Source: an uncultured Clostridia bacterium
Lineage (GTDB): Bacteria; Bacillota; Clostridia; TANB77; CAG-508
Assembly (NCBI GenBank): GCA_934183305.1
Contig: CAKPSF010000002.1
Span: 124,001-188,000 of the forward strand
Direction of reading: 5' to 3'
Length of the DNA: 64,000 nt
The translations under genes and the position numbers were made by a program. The number at the start of each line of letters is the position of its first letter. The stretch's first letter is position 1. Positions 33,447 to 42,617 of the stretch are shown here, in pieces. The notes beneath the pieces were generated by a model. That model searched no databases, was not told where the DNA came from, and was given only the letters and a program-made list of their open reading frames with translations.

Positions 33447-35879
33447 TTATTTGATTGTCAAGTTTTCTGTTATTTTGCTTTGTATTTTATTATCTTCTAA
33501 ATAAAATTTTATTTTGCTGCCTTCTTTTAATTTTCCCTCAACTATTTCACTGGCTATCTTATTTTCTATAATTTCTTGAATTTTTCTTTTTAATTGTCTT
33601 GCCCCATAATTTGAATCAATTTCATTTTCAACTATATAATTTTTAACATCACTAGATACTTCTAGCTTTATCTGCTTATCTAATAGTCTTTCTTGCACAT
33701 TTTCCAATATGATATCTATTATTTTTATTAAGTCCTTATTATTTAATTTATTGAAAATTATTATATTATCTATACGATTTATAAATTCTGGTTTAAATTC
33801 TCTTTTTAACTCGTTCATTATAGTTTTGTTATTTTCCTTAGTATCTTCACTTCCAAATCCTAGTTTTCTTTCTTTTATTATCTTATCTGCTCCTAGATTA
33901 GAAGTCATTATTATTATTGTATTTTTAAAATTAATTTTTCTTCCACTTGAATCTGTTAATATTCCTTCGTCTAATATTTGTAACAAAATATTTAATACAT
34001 CTGAATGTGCTTTTTCTATTTCATCAAATACTATTATAGAATATGGATTTTTTCTTACCTTTTTAGTTAAACTAGTTTCTTCATCGAATCCAACATAACC
34101 AGGAGGTGCACCAATTATTTTTGAAGTTGAAAACGCTTCCATATATTCGCTCATATCCAATTTTATAACATATTTATCACTTCCAAATAAATTATACGCA
34201 AGTTCTTTTGTTAATTGTGTTTTTCCAACACCTGTTGGCCCTAAGAAAAGAAACGAACCTAATGGTTTACATGGATCATTTATTCCAACTCTTCCTCTTA
34301 TTATTGCTTTAGTTATTTTAGATATTGCCTCATCTTGCCCTATTATTTTTTCTTTTAATTTATTTTCCAAATTCGAAAGTTTATTGTTTTCTGTATTTGA
34401 TATTTGTGTTATTGGAATATTAGTTAAATTTGCAATTACTTCTCTTATATCCTCTACATTAATAATTGCTTTTGTTTTAATATTTTTATTTCTCCACTCT
34501 TCTTGTTTCTTAGCTAATTCATTTTCTTTATCAATTTCATTATCTCTTAGCCTTGCTGCTGTTTCAAACTCTTGATTTAAAATAGCCTCTTCTTTTTTAC
34601 TTTTCACTTTATTTATTTCTTCTTCCAATATTTTTATATCATCTGGAACAGTATATGTTTTCATTCTAACTTTAGATGCCGCTTCATCTAATAAATCTAT
34701 TGCTTTATCTGGCATGTATCTATCGTAAATATATCTATCTGATAACTTAACACATTCGCAAATCACTTCATCACTTATCTCAACATTGTGATGTTTTTCA
34801 TATTTATCTTTTAGTCCCTTCAAAATTTGTATTGTTTGCGAAATATTAGGCTCATCTACAACAATTGGGCAAAACCTTCTTTCTAAAGCTGCGTCTTTTT
34901 CTATATATTTTGTATATTCATCAATTGTTGTCGCTCCTATTAACTGTATTTCTCCTCTTGCTAATATTGGTTTTAAAATATTTGCCGCATCTATTGCTCC
35001 TTCGGCTGCACCTGCGCCCACTATTGTGTGAATTTCATCTATAAATAATATAATATCATCATTTTTCTTTACTTCATTTAAACATTTTTTTATCCTCTCT
35101 TCAAAATCTCCTCTATATTTTGCTCCAGCAATTATAGAAATTAAATCCAAATTAAAAATCGTTTTATTTTTCAACATTTCCGGCACTTCTTGATTGGCAA
35201 TTCTTTTTGCTAGGCCTTCCACAATAGCTGTTTTTCCTACTCCTGGTTCACCAATCAAACAAGGATTATTCTTTGTTCTTCTAGATAATATTTGTATTAC
35301 CCTGTCTATTTCTTTATCTCTTCCTATAACAGAATCAATTTTATCCTCTAGAGCTAACTTATTTAAATCTGTTCCATATTGATTTAAAACACTATTTCCA
35401 CTTTGAGATTTATTTTTTGTTTTTTTATCTCTATTTAATTCTTCAAGTCCTGCTATTACTTTAAAGATTTCTTCATACATTTTTTCTATATCTGCGTTCA
35501 ATTCAATTAATATTTTGTACGCCATATTATCTCTATCATTTAAAATACTAAGAAGCATTGTTTCTGTTCCAATACTCGCTAATAAATTTTTTTCTGTTTC
35601 TTTAAATGAATTTTCTATTATTTTTTTAGTTTTCGGAGTAAAACCATCTGTTTTATTTAAAATTATATTTCCTTCTCCAAGAATTTCTTTAATCTTAGAC
35701 AATATTTTGCTTGCTTCAATTTTTTGTTTTTTTAATATTTTATATCCAACGCCTTTTTCTTCAATTGATATTGCATATAAAATATGCTCTGTTCCAATAA
35801 AATTGTGGCCCAATTCCATTGCAACTTTTTCTGCACTTTCTAAAACTTTTTTAGATGCTTCACTAAATTTATATATCAT
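33447..35879 (-). CDS. clpC: ClpC-type AAA+ unfoldase
   Basis: 810 residues: two Clp_N repeats (1-~150), AAA-1 with Walker A GEPGVGKT (~210-217), a UVR-like motif (QEFETAARLRDNEID, ~433), AAA-2 with GPTGVGKT (~545-552) and ClpB D2-small domain. The UVR segment and lack of a long M-domain favour ClpC over ClpB. It would feed substrates to ClpP. The usual ctsR-mcsA-mcsB genes are not adjacent: a 52-residue gene and a terminator lie upstream instead. Confidence 0.93.
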   Translation of the reverse strand: MIYKFSEASKKVLESAEKVAMELGHNFIGTEHILYAISIEEKGVGYKILKKQKIEASKILSKIKEILGEGNIILNKTDGFTPKTKKIIENSFKETEKNLLASIGTETMLLSILNDRDNMAYKILIELNADIEKMYEEIFKVIAGLEELNRDKKTKNKSQSGNSVLNQYGTDLNKLALEDKIDSVIGRDKEIDRVIQILSRRTKNNPCLIGEPGVGKTAIVEGLAKRIANQEVPEMLKNKTIFNLDLISIIAGAKYRGDFEERIKKCLNEVKKNDDIILFIDEIHTIVGAGAAEGAIDAANILKPILARGEIQLIGATTIDEYTKYIEKDAALERRFCPIVVDEPNISQTIQILKGLKDKYEKHHNVEISDEVICECVKLSDRYIYDRYMPDKAIDLLDEAASKVRMKTYTVPDDIKILEEEINKVKSKKEEAILNQEFETAARLRDNEIDKENELAKKQEEWRNKNIKTKAIINVEDIREVIANLTNIPITQISNTENNKLSNLENKLKEKIIGQDEAISKITKAIIRGRVGINDPCKPLGSFLFLGPTGVGKTQLTKELAYNLFGSDKYVIKLDMSEYMEAFSTSKIIGAPPGYVGFDEETSLTKKVRKNPYSIIVFDEIEKAHSDVLNILLQILDEGILTDSSGRKINFKNTIIIMTSNLGADKIIKERKLGFGSEDTKENNKTIMNELKREFKPEFINRIDNIIIFNKLNNKDLIKIIDIILENVQERLLDKQIKLEVSSDVKNYIVENEIDSNYGARQLKRKIQEIIENKIASEIVEGKLKEGSKIKFYLEDNKIQSKITENLTIK

Positions 35880-35912
35880 TATTTTTCTCCTTAAAATATA
35901 TTCATATATATT

Positions 35913-36071
35913 TTATTCTTTATCTTTATCTGTTATGTCTGCCAATTTATCCACAATACTTTTTTGCTCATCAAGCGTTTTCCAAGCAAAATATGATGAT
36001 ATAAATTCTCCATATTTACTAGCATCTTCTTCCATTATGTTTTTATCTTTTTTATTTTTATCGTTCTTCAT
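35913..36071 (-). CDS. Small charged protein upstream of clpC
   Basis: 52 residues (starting MKNDKNKKDKNIMEEDASKY), Lys/Asp-rich, with a central aromatic helix (GEFISSYFAWKTLDEQ). No family recognised. A good ribosome site (GAGGTGAG) precedes the ATG and clpC begins 33 bp after the stop, so it is probably co-transcribed with clpC and could be an adaptor, but that is speculation. Confidence 0.6.
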   Translation of the reverse strand: MKNDKNKKDKNIMEEDASKYGEFISSYFAWKTLDEQKSIVDKLADITDKDKE

Positions 36072-36143
36072 ATACTCTCACCTCTAAAAAGAGTATACCT
36101 ATATTTTTTATTTCTAATACAATTTTTATTTAAACCAAAACAA

Positions 36144-36174
36144 AAAATCCAGCTTGTTAAACAAACTGGATTTT
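36144..36174. terminator. Terminator after the beta-helix prepilin gene
   Basis: AAAATCCAG / CTGGATTTT with additional TTGTT/AACAA pairing; T tracts on both strands. It ends the minus-strand gene at 36192. Confidence 0.88.
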
Positions 36175-36191
36175 ATTTAAAATTTATTTTT

Positions 36192-38043
36192 TTATCTTTT
36201 ATATTCTTCATTTGTAAATTCTACTCTGTCTGCACTTGATACATTTGCTGTTGTTATATTTGTTCCTTTTCCTACAAATAATTTTTGATTTTCATCTATC
36301 CTTGCTGTTTTTCCACTTTCCATTGTTGAATTACTTATATATAATTGATTATTTGTTTCTCCAGCTGAGCCTCTTAATACTAAACCTGCTGAAAGCAATG
36401 TGCATCTATCCATATACACTTTATTGTTTGAATCGTTTGCTTTACTTCCGCCTCCTATATATAAGCATCCCCAATTTCCATCGCCAACACTTTCTCCATG
36501 TTTTCCTTTATATGGTCCACTTTGTAATGTTGCATTTTCTACATATGCTTCTCCATTTTCTCCTTGTGCAAAATATATTCCTCCATGCACATATCCATCA
36601 AATGTTCCTCCATATACATACAATTTTGCCCCAGCATTATTTTGTAATCCTGAATGTACTCCATAAACACTTCCAGAATAAAATCTCATTTCTCCACTAT
36701 TACTAATTCCTATAGAATACACTTCAGCAACATGTCCACTTGAGGCATCAGCAAATACATTTGTATTTGTAATACTCATTGTGGCACCTGTTCCATTCTC
36801 AATTCCATATGCATTGTTTTCATCAGAATTAACATTTATTTGGGTATTTGTAATAGTAGCTGTAGAGCCTTCACCTGCCTCATTATAAATTCCATGTGCA
36901 TCTTTTTTCTTAGAATCGACATTTATATTAGTATTTGTAATACTCATTGTAACATCAGTCCAATTATTAATGCCATATGCCTCGTTTTCATCGGAATTAG
37001 CATTTATATTAGTGTTTGTAACAGTAATTTTAGAGTTCGTATAATTTACTACTGTTTGTACTATTCCTTCTTTTGAATCTCCAGTTACTTCTGCTTTTTC
37101 TATATTCATTATTCCATAATTTACTATTGAAAAGCATATTCCGTTTATTTGCAGTACATTTTACTGTAGAATTTTTAATTTGCATATTAGGTAATGGTGT
37201 GGATTTTGATATTTTTACCCCTTGAACATTTCCATCTGCACTACTATTTGCTTCTATTACAGAACTTTCAATATTTGCATTACTTGCTTGCACTTGTAAT
37301 CCATACGCATGTTTACTATTTTCAGCATATACTTCACATTTTCTCATGTAAAATTCATTACTTATTTTAACCTTTATTGATAATACTGTTCCTGAACTAT
37401 TAATATTATTTACATATTCTCCACCTATCAAATTAAAGTTTTCTCCTTCTGCATCTATCAATATAAAGTTCGAAGTTATAGCATCATTAATTTTGGATTC
37501 TATTTTACTTCCTTGTAACATTCCATTTATTGTTGCTGTTGTTGATGCTCCAAAAACTATACCTGAAGTACTTGTTGTAAAGCTTAATGTATTTCCACCT
37601 AAATTTAATTCTACATTTTTATTTATTGTTAATTTATTTGCTTCTTCTGTGTTTTTTAGTAACACAACAACCACATTGTTATTTTCATCTTTATATATTC
37701 CTGCTACTGCATTTTCTTTTGTTGAATCTGCATTTGCTGTTGTTTCTCCGTTCACATCAGCTATTGCTTTACTTAAGGTTGTATAATATGAAAATTCATA
37801 TTTTTCTTGTAACTCTGCTACTGTTGGCATTATTTCTTGTGTATCTAGTACACCTTCATAATATTTTAATAAATCTTCTTCTCTTTTAGTCGCATCTATA
37901 TAATCTTTTTGGGCGTTTCTCGCATGCGCTATTATTCCATCTCCTGTTATTGCATTTATTGCTACTACTGCTAATATTAATAACACAACAATTGTTATTA
38001 TTAATGCAATTAAGGTAATACCTTTATTCTTTTTTCGTTCCAT
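36192..38043 (-). pseudogene. Prepilin-like beta-helix surface protein, interrupted by a frameshift
   Basis: The 5' part (37030-38043) starts with a class III/type IV prepilin signal: KKNKG followed by ITLIALIITIVVLLILAVVA, with processing expected after Gly. The following region has parallel beta-helix strands (ADSTKEN, NTEEANKLTINKNVELNL). The 3' part (36192-~37145) continues in another frame with ~34-residue repeats containing AYGI and SITNTNINV motifs and ends FTNEEYKR. Reading shifts near 37130-37150; without it the product would be ~615 residues. It is either a surface adhesin lost by one indel or an assembly error. Confidence 0.75.
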
Positions 38044-38072
38044 ATTTTTCTCCTCCTTTGATTTCTATTGAA

Positions 38073-38101
38073 ATTGTATAACAATTTGTTTTATATGTCA
38101 A
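38073..38101 (-). promoter_or_regulatory. Promoter of the beta-helix prepilin gene
   Basis: Minus strand TTGACA, 17-bp spacer, TACAAT, 30 bp before the ATG, with a GGAGGAG ribosome site between. Confidence 0.85.
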
Positions 38102-38272
38102 TTACTTTTTTCTAAAGCAACAAGTTTAAGTTACCTTGGTCAGTGTATATTTGTTAAGTCACTTTTCTTATATTATTCACAAAGTTTTTTATTTTAATCT
38201 TTTTTAACTTTGAATTGTTCGGAATAACTCCAAAACAAAGCCAAAATTTAAACGCAAAAACGAGAGACAGTA

Positions 38273-38395
<123 letters not shown>

Positions 38396-38431
38396 TTATT
38401 TTCTCCTTTGTTTTTATATTTTTACAATATT

Positions 38432-38460
38432 ATTTTATATTTAATTTAATGCATTGTCAA
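38432..38460 (-). promoter_or_regulatory. Promoter of the microsatellite gene
   Basis: Minus strand TTGACA, 17-bp spacer, TAAAAT, about 37 bp before ATG 38395. Confidence 0.85.
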
Positions 38461-38540
38461 GAAATTTTAGTATCTTTTAGGATAAGACTTATTCATATAT
38501 AACCAACAAAACATATTGTTATTTTTCTTTTTTAATAGAA

Positions 38541-38572
38541 AAAATAGCTTAACATATAGTTAAGCTATTTTT
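38541..38572 (-). terminator. Host terminator formerly downstream of tRNA-Met
   Basis: AAAATAGCTTAAC / GTTAAGCTATTTT perfect 13-bp stem. It abuts attL, so before phage integration it lay directly behind the tRNA-Met gene, now at 45055. Confidence 0.85.
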
Positions 38573-38616
38573 GGTAGCGAAGGGGAGATTCGAACTCTCG
38601 ACCTGCCGGGTATGAA
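38571..38616. repeat. attL (46-bp core shared with tRNA-Met)
   Basis: Identical over 46 bp to 45054-45099: the 3' part of tRNA-Met from the anticodon loop to CCA. The sequence after 38616 no longer matches the tRNA, so only a 3' fragment is present here. Confidence 0.95.
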
Positions 38617-38703
38617 TTTTGTAATTCGCAGTAGTGTATCTAAAAAGCAAATACCTAAATTGTGTTTTAAAAAATTCTTACCATATTTCTTTACCATATT
38701 AAA

Positions 38704-38741
38704 AGGGTAGCCCGTAGGGTGCGGACAGCCATACGGCGCTT
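38704..38741. other. GC-rich structured segment near the phage left end
   Basis: A sudden GC-rich stretch in AT-rich DNA with pairing CCGTA / TACGG and GGGTAGCCC-type short repeats. It may be a packaging or replication signal. The rest of 38617-38744 shows nothing recognisable. Confidence 0.4.
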
Positions 38742-38744
38742 GAG

Positions 38745-38867
38745 TTATTTGTTAAGTTCATTGCTTACTTTATTTGTAAAATCGGTTTCTAAGTATCTAT
38801 ATGTAAGTAAAATAGATAACATTAATGCTATTATAAGTACTGATATAAATAAAAGTTTTTTCATCAT
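38745..38867 (-). CDS. Small phage membrane protein, 40 residues
   Basis: MMKKLLFISVLIIALMLSIL, then a short polar tail (RYLETDFTNKVSNELNK). One membrane helix or signal peptide. An AGAAAGGAG ribosome site precedes the first ATG. It lies 10 bp downstream of the repressor gene, in the same operon. Function unknown. Confidence 0.6.
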   Translation of the reverse strand: MMKKLLFISVLIIALMLSILLTYRYLETDFTNKVSNELNK

Positions 38868-38877
38868 TTTCTCCTTT

Positions 38878-39096
38878 CTATTTTGCTGGGTATTGCTTTT
38901 TTATATTAGTAATTTTTGCTATATAATCTATTGAAACTTTATAATATTCAGCATAAATTTTTATTACGTCTAAAGGCGGAACTCTTTCCCCATTTTCATA
39001 TCTTATGTATGAGTTTTTTGATATATATGCTATTTTTGAACATTCTTCTTGTGTCATATCTTTATCTTCTCTTAAATCTCTTAATCTAGTTTCCAT
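38878..39096 (-). CDS. XRE-family repressor of the prophage
   Basis: 72-residue helix-turn-helix protein: LRDLREDKDMTQEECSKIA, then YISKNSYIRYENGERVPP, the canonical Cro/CI-type HTH. It is divergent from the phage lytic operon and faces two operator-like dyads that overlap the rightward promoter, so it probably maintains lysogeny. Confidence 0.9.
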   Translation of the reverse strand: METRLRDLREDKDMTQEECSKIAYISKNSYIRYENGERVPPLDVIKIYAEYYKVSIDYIAKITNIKKQYPAK

Positions 39097-39126
39097 TTTT
39101 ACACCTCAAAAAAATTATACAAAATT

Positions 39127-39168
39127 ACTCCATTTGGGGTTGACAAAATACCCCATTTGGAGTATTAT
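39127..39168 (+). promoter_or_regulatory. Phage rightward promoter with two operator half-sites
   Basis: TTGACA (39140-39145), 17-bp spacer, TATTAT (39163-39168). Two dyad boxes, ACTCCATTTGGGG (39127-39139) and CCCCATTTGGAGT (39151-39163), bracket the -35 and fill the spacer; one is the near-inverted form of the other. This is the layout expected for repressor binding that blocks RNA polymerase. Confidence 0.85.
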
Positions 39169-39200
39169 TATTTTAGATTTTTTTATAGGAGTGTTTTATT

Positions 39201-39485
39201 ATGAAATTAAGTGAAGATTTTAAATTTTTAAATTTAAACGCAATCAGAAGAAAAGATGCTGAAAAATTAAAGCCAGAAGAACAATTTTTTTATACTGTTA
39301 ATTTATTAGACCATGATAATAATCCAGTAAGATTTTTCAGCTTTGATAATGCTGTAAATATCAGTTTAATTAAAGCTATAAACGAAGGAAAACTAAAAGG
39401 CTTACAAGATTGTCTAGTTCATTTTGAATTAGCTTTTTCTAATAACAATTGGGTAGTAAGGCTTTTAAATATAGAATTTGAATAA
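39201..39485 (+). CDS. Phage protein, possible ssDNA-binding protein
   Basis: 94 residues, mostly beta: YTVNLLDHDNNPVRFFSF, HFELAFSNNNWVVRLLNI. Size, position (first gene of the lytic operon) and strand pattern suit a gene-V-like ssDNA-binding OB-fold protein, but there is no sequence motif to prove it. Confidence 0.55.
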   Translation: MKLSEDFKFLNLNAIRRKDAEKLKPEEQFFYTVNLLDHDNNPVRFFSFDNAVNISLIKAINEGKLKGLQDCLVHFELAFSNNNWVVRLLNIEFE

Positions 39486-39543
39486 AATTAATTGCTTTTA
39501 AGTTTGTGCTTCAAACAAGCTTTACTAAAGAAAGGAGTCAAAT

Positions 39544-39675
39544 ATGAACGAAATTGAATTATTAACCGCAATACACAGTCAATTAGGTTACATTTGTACC
39601 TTTCTTGTTTTCTTTATCATAGTTCTTTTATGCTACTTTGCATATAAGTTCTTTGATATGTTCTTTCACATTTAA
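39544..39675 (+). CDS. Small hydrophobic phage protein, 43 residues
   Basis: MNEIELLTAIHSQLGYICTF followed by a strongly hydrophobic helix (FFIIVLLCYFAYKFFDM). A GAAAGGAG site precedes the ATG. Likely a minor virion protein (gene VII/IX-like) or inner-membrane assembly protein, by size and place. Confidence 0.65.
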   Translation: MNEIELLTAIHSQLGYICTFLVFFIIVLLCYFAYKFFDMFFHI

Positions 39676-39696
39676 CAAAAGAAAGGAGCTGAGCAT

Positions 39697-39870
39697 ATGG
39701 AAGAAACTGCAGCATCTACTATTTTATCTGAAATAGTAACATCTAAAATGCTTCAAGGTGTTTTAAATGAGATTACTGGTTTATTACCTATTGTTATACC
39801 TGTTATGATTTCATTCATAGCAATAAGAAAAGGTATAGCATTTGTGCAAAGTGTTTTGCATTCTGCTTAG
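39697..39870 (+). CDS. Putative major coat protein, copy 1
   Basis: 57 residues: amphipathic N-terminal helix (AASTILSEIVTSKMLQGVL), a hydrophobic span (LLPIVIPVMISFIAI) and a basic C-terminus (RKGIAFVQSVLHSA). This is the architecture of filamentous-phage major coat (pVIII-like) proteins. No cleavable signal is seen. The last ~40 residues are almost identical to copy 2. GAAAGGAG precedes the ATG. Confidence 0.7.
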   Translation: MEETAASTILSEIVTSKMLQGVLNEITGLLPIVIPVMISFIAIRKGIAFVQSVLHSA

Positions 39871-39917
39871 TTTAAGAAACTAACAAAAGAAACTAACAAA
39901 AGAAAGGAGTGATTGGT

Positions 39918-40067
39918 ATGTTATCTTCAATAGTAACAGCTGATATGCTAAAAGGTGTTTTAAATGAAATTACTGGTTTATTACCTATCGTTATACCTGT
40001 TATGATTTCATTCATAGCAATAAGAAAAGGTATAGCATTTGTACAAAGTATTTTACACGCTGCTTAG
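39918..40067 (+). CDS. Putative major coat protein, copy 2
   Basis: 49 residues. From VLNEITGLLPIVIPV onwards it is nearly identical to copy 1, while the N-terminus is shorter (MLSSIVTADMLKG). A recent tandem duplication, each with its own AAAGGAG ribosome site. A strong terminator follows, as after gene VIII in filamentous phages, consistent with very high expression. Confidence 0.7.
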   Translation: MLSSIVTADMLKGVLNEITGLLPIVIPVMISFIAIRKGIAFVQSILHAA

Positions 40068-40089
40068 TATATTTTTATTCTAATCCCCC

Positions 40090-40130
40090 AGGGCTACATT
40101 ATAAATATTTTGTAGTCCTTATTTTTTTAA
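40090..40130 (+). terminator. Terminator after the coat genes
   Basis: AGGGCTAC / GTAGTCCT (one G-T pair) with a 14-nt loop, then TTATTTTTTT. It would leave downstream genes at a lower expression level. Confidence 0.85.
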
Positions 40131-40144
40131 GAAAGGAGAATTTC

Positions 40145-41331
40145 ATGAAGAATAAAATTTTAACTGTTTTTCTCATTGTTATATTAATTAGTTTTTGTTT
40201 CATTGGTAATAGTGCATTTGCTAGTTCAACTTTTACTTTTACTGATAGATTTGGAAACGAAAGAACTGTTCCTTCTTTTCCTGAGAGTGATATTATTAGT
40301 AGTTCTAATTCTTTTGCTGTTGTAAATACTGGTAACTATAAAAACACTTTGTATGTTGCTACTGGTGATGGTTTTTTCTATGGTGGTGGAAGTGTTTTTT
40401 GTTCTACACCTTGCTATATGATTTATCTTGTTAATGGCGAATACGTTATTCAACCGAACACATGCACCGCTAATGCTCGTTTGTGTTCTGCTAGTGAATT
40501 ATGCTATTTTTCTACTGGTTTATATGCTGACAAAGATAAATCTAGTGTAATTGTTGAACCTGGTGGAGATTTTTTTCATCTGGCTCCACTGACCCTGGAA
40601 CCAATCCTGGAGAAGGTGGAGATGACTCAGGAGATAACAACAACGATAGCTGGTTTAGCAAAATTGTTAATTCCATTACTAGTTTGCCTAGTAGGATTTT
40701 GGAAGGCTTGGCAAGCTCTTTCGAAGTTATTACACAAGGCATAAAGGGATTAGCTGATTTACTTAAATATATTAATCCCTTTGATGAAAATTTTATTTTA
40801 AAAGGTATTATTGAAACTATTGGAAATATTTTAAGTTATATTAATCCATTTAGCGAGAACTTTTTTGGTTGGAAATTAATTGAGCTTTTTGGAAACTTAC
40901 TACAAAAGCTTTTTATTCCTTCAGAAGAGTCTGTAAATAATCTTGTTGATAGCGTTAAATCTAAATTTGCCTTTATTGATTATATTAAAAGTTCTGTTAA
41001 TGACATTAATAGTATTTTAAATGGTAGTGTTCCTGCTCCATCTTTAACAATTCATGTTTCAGATAGTTCTTTTACTACTGCTCAAGATATAAAAGTTTTA
41101 GATTTAACCTGGTATAAACAATTCAAAGAATTTGGAGATAAAATTATTACTGGTTTTATTTATGCTTTATTTATCTGGAGGATTTATATTGGATTGCCAA
41201 ATATTATTTCTGGTGCTGGTAGTACTATAAATGATGTTCCGGCCGAGGTTAGTGATATTCAAGCTTATGCTAAATTTGGATTTGGTCGTGCTACTACTAC
41301 AAAACGAGGAAAGGGGAATTTGAGAAATTGA
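40145..41331 (+). CDS. Gene-III-like adsorption protein, joined by a -1 frameshift
   Basis: The first frame (from 40145) gives a signal peptide (KNKILTVFLIVILISFCFIG, cleavage near AFA) and an N-terminal domain with Cys pairs, reaching GGDFF at ~residue 144. At the T7 run 40570-40576 the -1 frame continues with a Gly/Asp/Ser linker (DPGTNPGEGGDDSGDNNNDS), a helical C-terminal domain with two similar YINPF(D/S)ENF segments and a membrane helix near the end (IITGFIYALFIWRIYIGL), stopping at 41331. N-domain, Gly-rich linker and C-terminal anchor are the pIII layout. In the original frame the ORF ends at 40744 with an unconvincing tail. Confidence 0.75.
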
Positions 41332-41579
41332 TAGTTAATGGTATTTTATTAATTTTACAGGGTATTGTTAATATTTTATTAACTCCCCTTACGCCTTTGA
41401 ATTGGCTTGCTGATACAGCAGTAAAAATATCTGTAATTTCGGATTTTATTAATATTGTTGCTTTTGTTTTACCTTGGAAGAATATTTTACCTATATTTAT
41501 TTTTATATCAGCAGCATTCTTGTTTAGAGCCATTGTAGCTTTAATAAAAACTATTTGGGATTTATTACCTGTTTTATAA
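41328..41579 (+). CDS. Gene-VI-like hydrophobic minor coat protein
   Basis: 83 residues with three hydrophobic helices (GILLILQGIVNILL; FINIVAFVLPWK; IFIFISAAFLFRAIVAL). It starts at TTG 41328, overlapping the TGA of the preceding gene by three bases, with AAAGGGG upstream. Position between gene III and Zot matches gene VI. Confidence 0.7.
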   Translation: MIVNGILLILQGIVNILLTPLTPLNWLADTAVKISVISDFINIVAFVLPWKNILPIFIFISAAFLFRAIVALIKTIWDLLPVL

Positions 41580-41591
41580 TTGGAGTTTATT

Positions 41592-41747
41592 ATGTTTATT
41601 TTTATTATTATATTTTTTATTATTTTTGTTATTAGTTTTGTTTATTTTTTTTATAAAATTAAGATGTTAGAGGATGATGTTGAAAGCTTATATGATAATT
41701 ATATTCGTTACATAGAAAATAGCTTTAGGAGGAATAAAAATGCTTAG
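41592..41747 (+). CDS. Small phage membrane protein, 51 residues
   Basis: One long hydrophobic helix (FIFIIIFFIIFVISFVYFF), then a charged cytoplasmic tail ending SFRRNKNA. Its stop overlaps the zot ATG by 8 bp and its end contains zot's AGGAGG ribosome site. Confidence 0.65.
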   Translation: MFIFIIIFFIIFVISFVYFFYKIKMLEDDVESLYDNYIRYIENSFRRNKNA

Positions 41748-42609
41748 TATATTTTTTACAGTATTAGAAGGTATTTTTCTTATGTTAAAATGGCCTTTAT
41801 ATATTTCACTTTCTTGTTTTGCTTTGTTTTTAGTTTTATGTGCCTTTTGGTTTTTATTTTATACATTTAAAGGAAAAAGATTAAAAAAAGGTTCTAGAAG
41901 ATTCATTAAACAAGATGGATTTTTTAAGAAGATTTTTTATAAATTACCCAAACAAATAGTTGAAGATATATACGATAAAAATCCTGATTATTTTAACTAT
42001 CAAGGTGTAATTATCTTTGAAGGTGTTCAAGGCTCTGGAAAAACTATGTCTATGATTGAATTTGCTATGCGTATTCAAGAAGAATATCCTAAATGTCTTT
42101 GTACATCTAATTTAGCTTATAAACATGAAAATGTTCCTTTAGAAGATTGGAAAATGTTATTGAATTATAAAAATGATATATATGGTGTATTGGTTTTAAT
42201 TGATGAACTACAAAATTGGTTTTCAAGTAATGACAGCAAAAATTTTCCGCCTGATATGCTTTCTATTATAACTCAAAACCGAAAAAATAGACGTATTATA
42301 TTAGGAACTTCACAGGTTTTTAGTATGTTAGCAAAACCTATTAGAACCCAAACCACCGAGCTACGTAGGTGTACTACGTTGCTCGGTGTACTGACTATCG
42401 TTAGAAGATTTAGGCCAATTTTTGATAGTTCTGGAGAATTAAAAGAAATTAAAAGATTAGGTTCGTATTTTTTTATTCAAAATAAAAAATTAAGAGAAGC
42501 TTACGATACTTATAAAGTAATTGATAGACTTTCAGAGGTTGGCTTCCAGGAACTTAAAAACTTAATTGAGAATAATACTATTAATTTAATTAATTATGGA
42601 AAGAAGTAG
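41740..42609 (+). CDS. zot: Zot/gene-I family phage assembly ATPase
   Basis: 289 residues: N-terminal membrane helix (~20-45), Walker A GVQGSGKT (~95-102) and Walker B GVLVLIDELQNWF (~142-154), the hallmarks of pI/Zot. It drives virion extrusion through the envelope. Unlike the classic f1 pI, the membrane helix is at the N-terminus, which I believe also occurs in other Gram-positive inoviruses. AGGAGG precedes the ATG. Confidence 0.9.
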   Translation: MLSIFFTVLEGIFLMLKWPLYISLSCFALFLVLCAFWFLFYTFKGKRLKKGSRRFIKQDGFFKKIFYKLPKQIVEDIYDKNPDYFNYQGVIIFEGVQGSGKTMSMIEFAMRIQEEYPKCLCTSNLAYKHENVPLEDWKMLLNYKNDIYGVLVLIDELQNWFSSNDSKNFPPDMLSIITQNRKNRRIILGTSQVFSMLAKPIRTQTTELRRCTTLLGVLTIVRRFRPIFDSSGELKEIKRLGSYFFIQNKKLREAYDTYKVIDRLSEVGFQELKNLIENNTINLINYGKK

Positions 42610-42617
42610 GTGTTTGT

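Noticed and set aside
38571..38616. A second tRNA-Met gene at the left prophage end
   Set aside because: Only the 3' part of the tRNA is present; the 5' half, including the D arm, is missing, so it is an attachment-site duplication.
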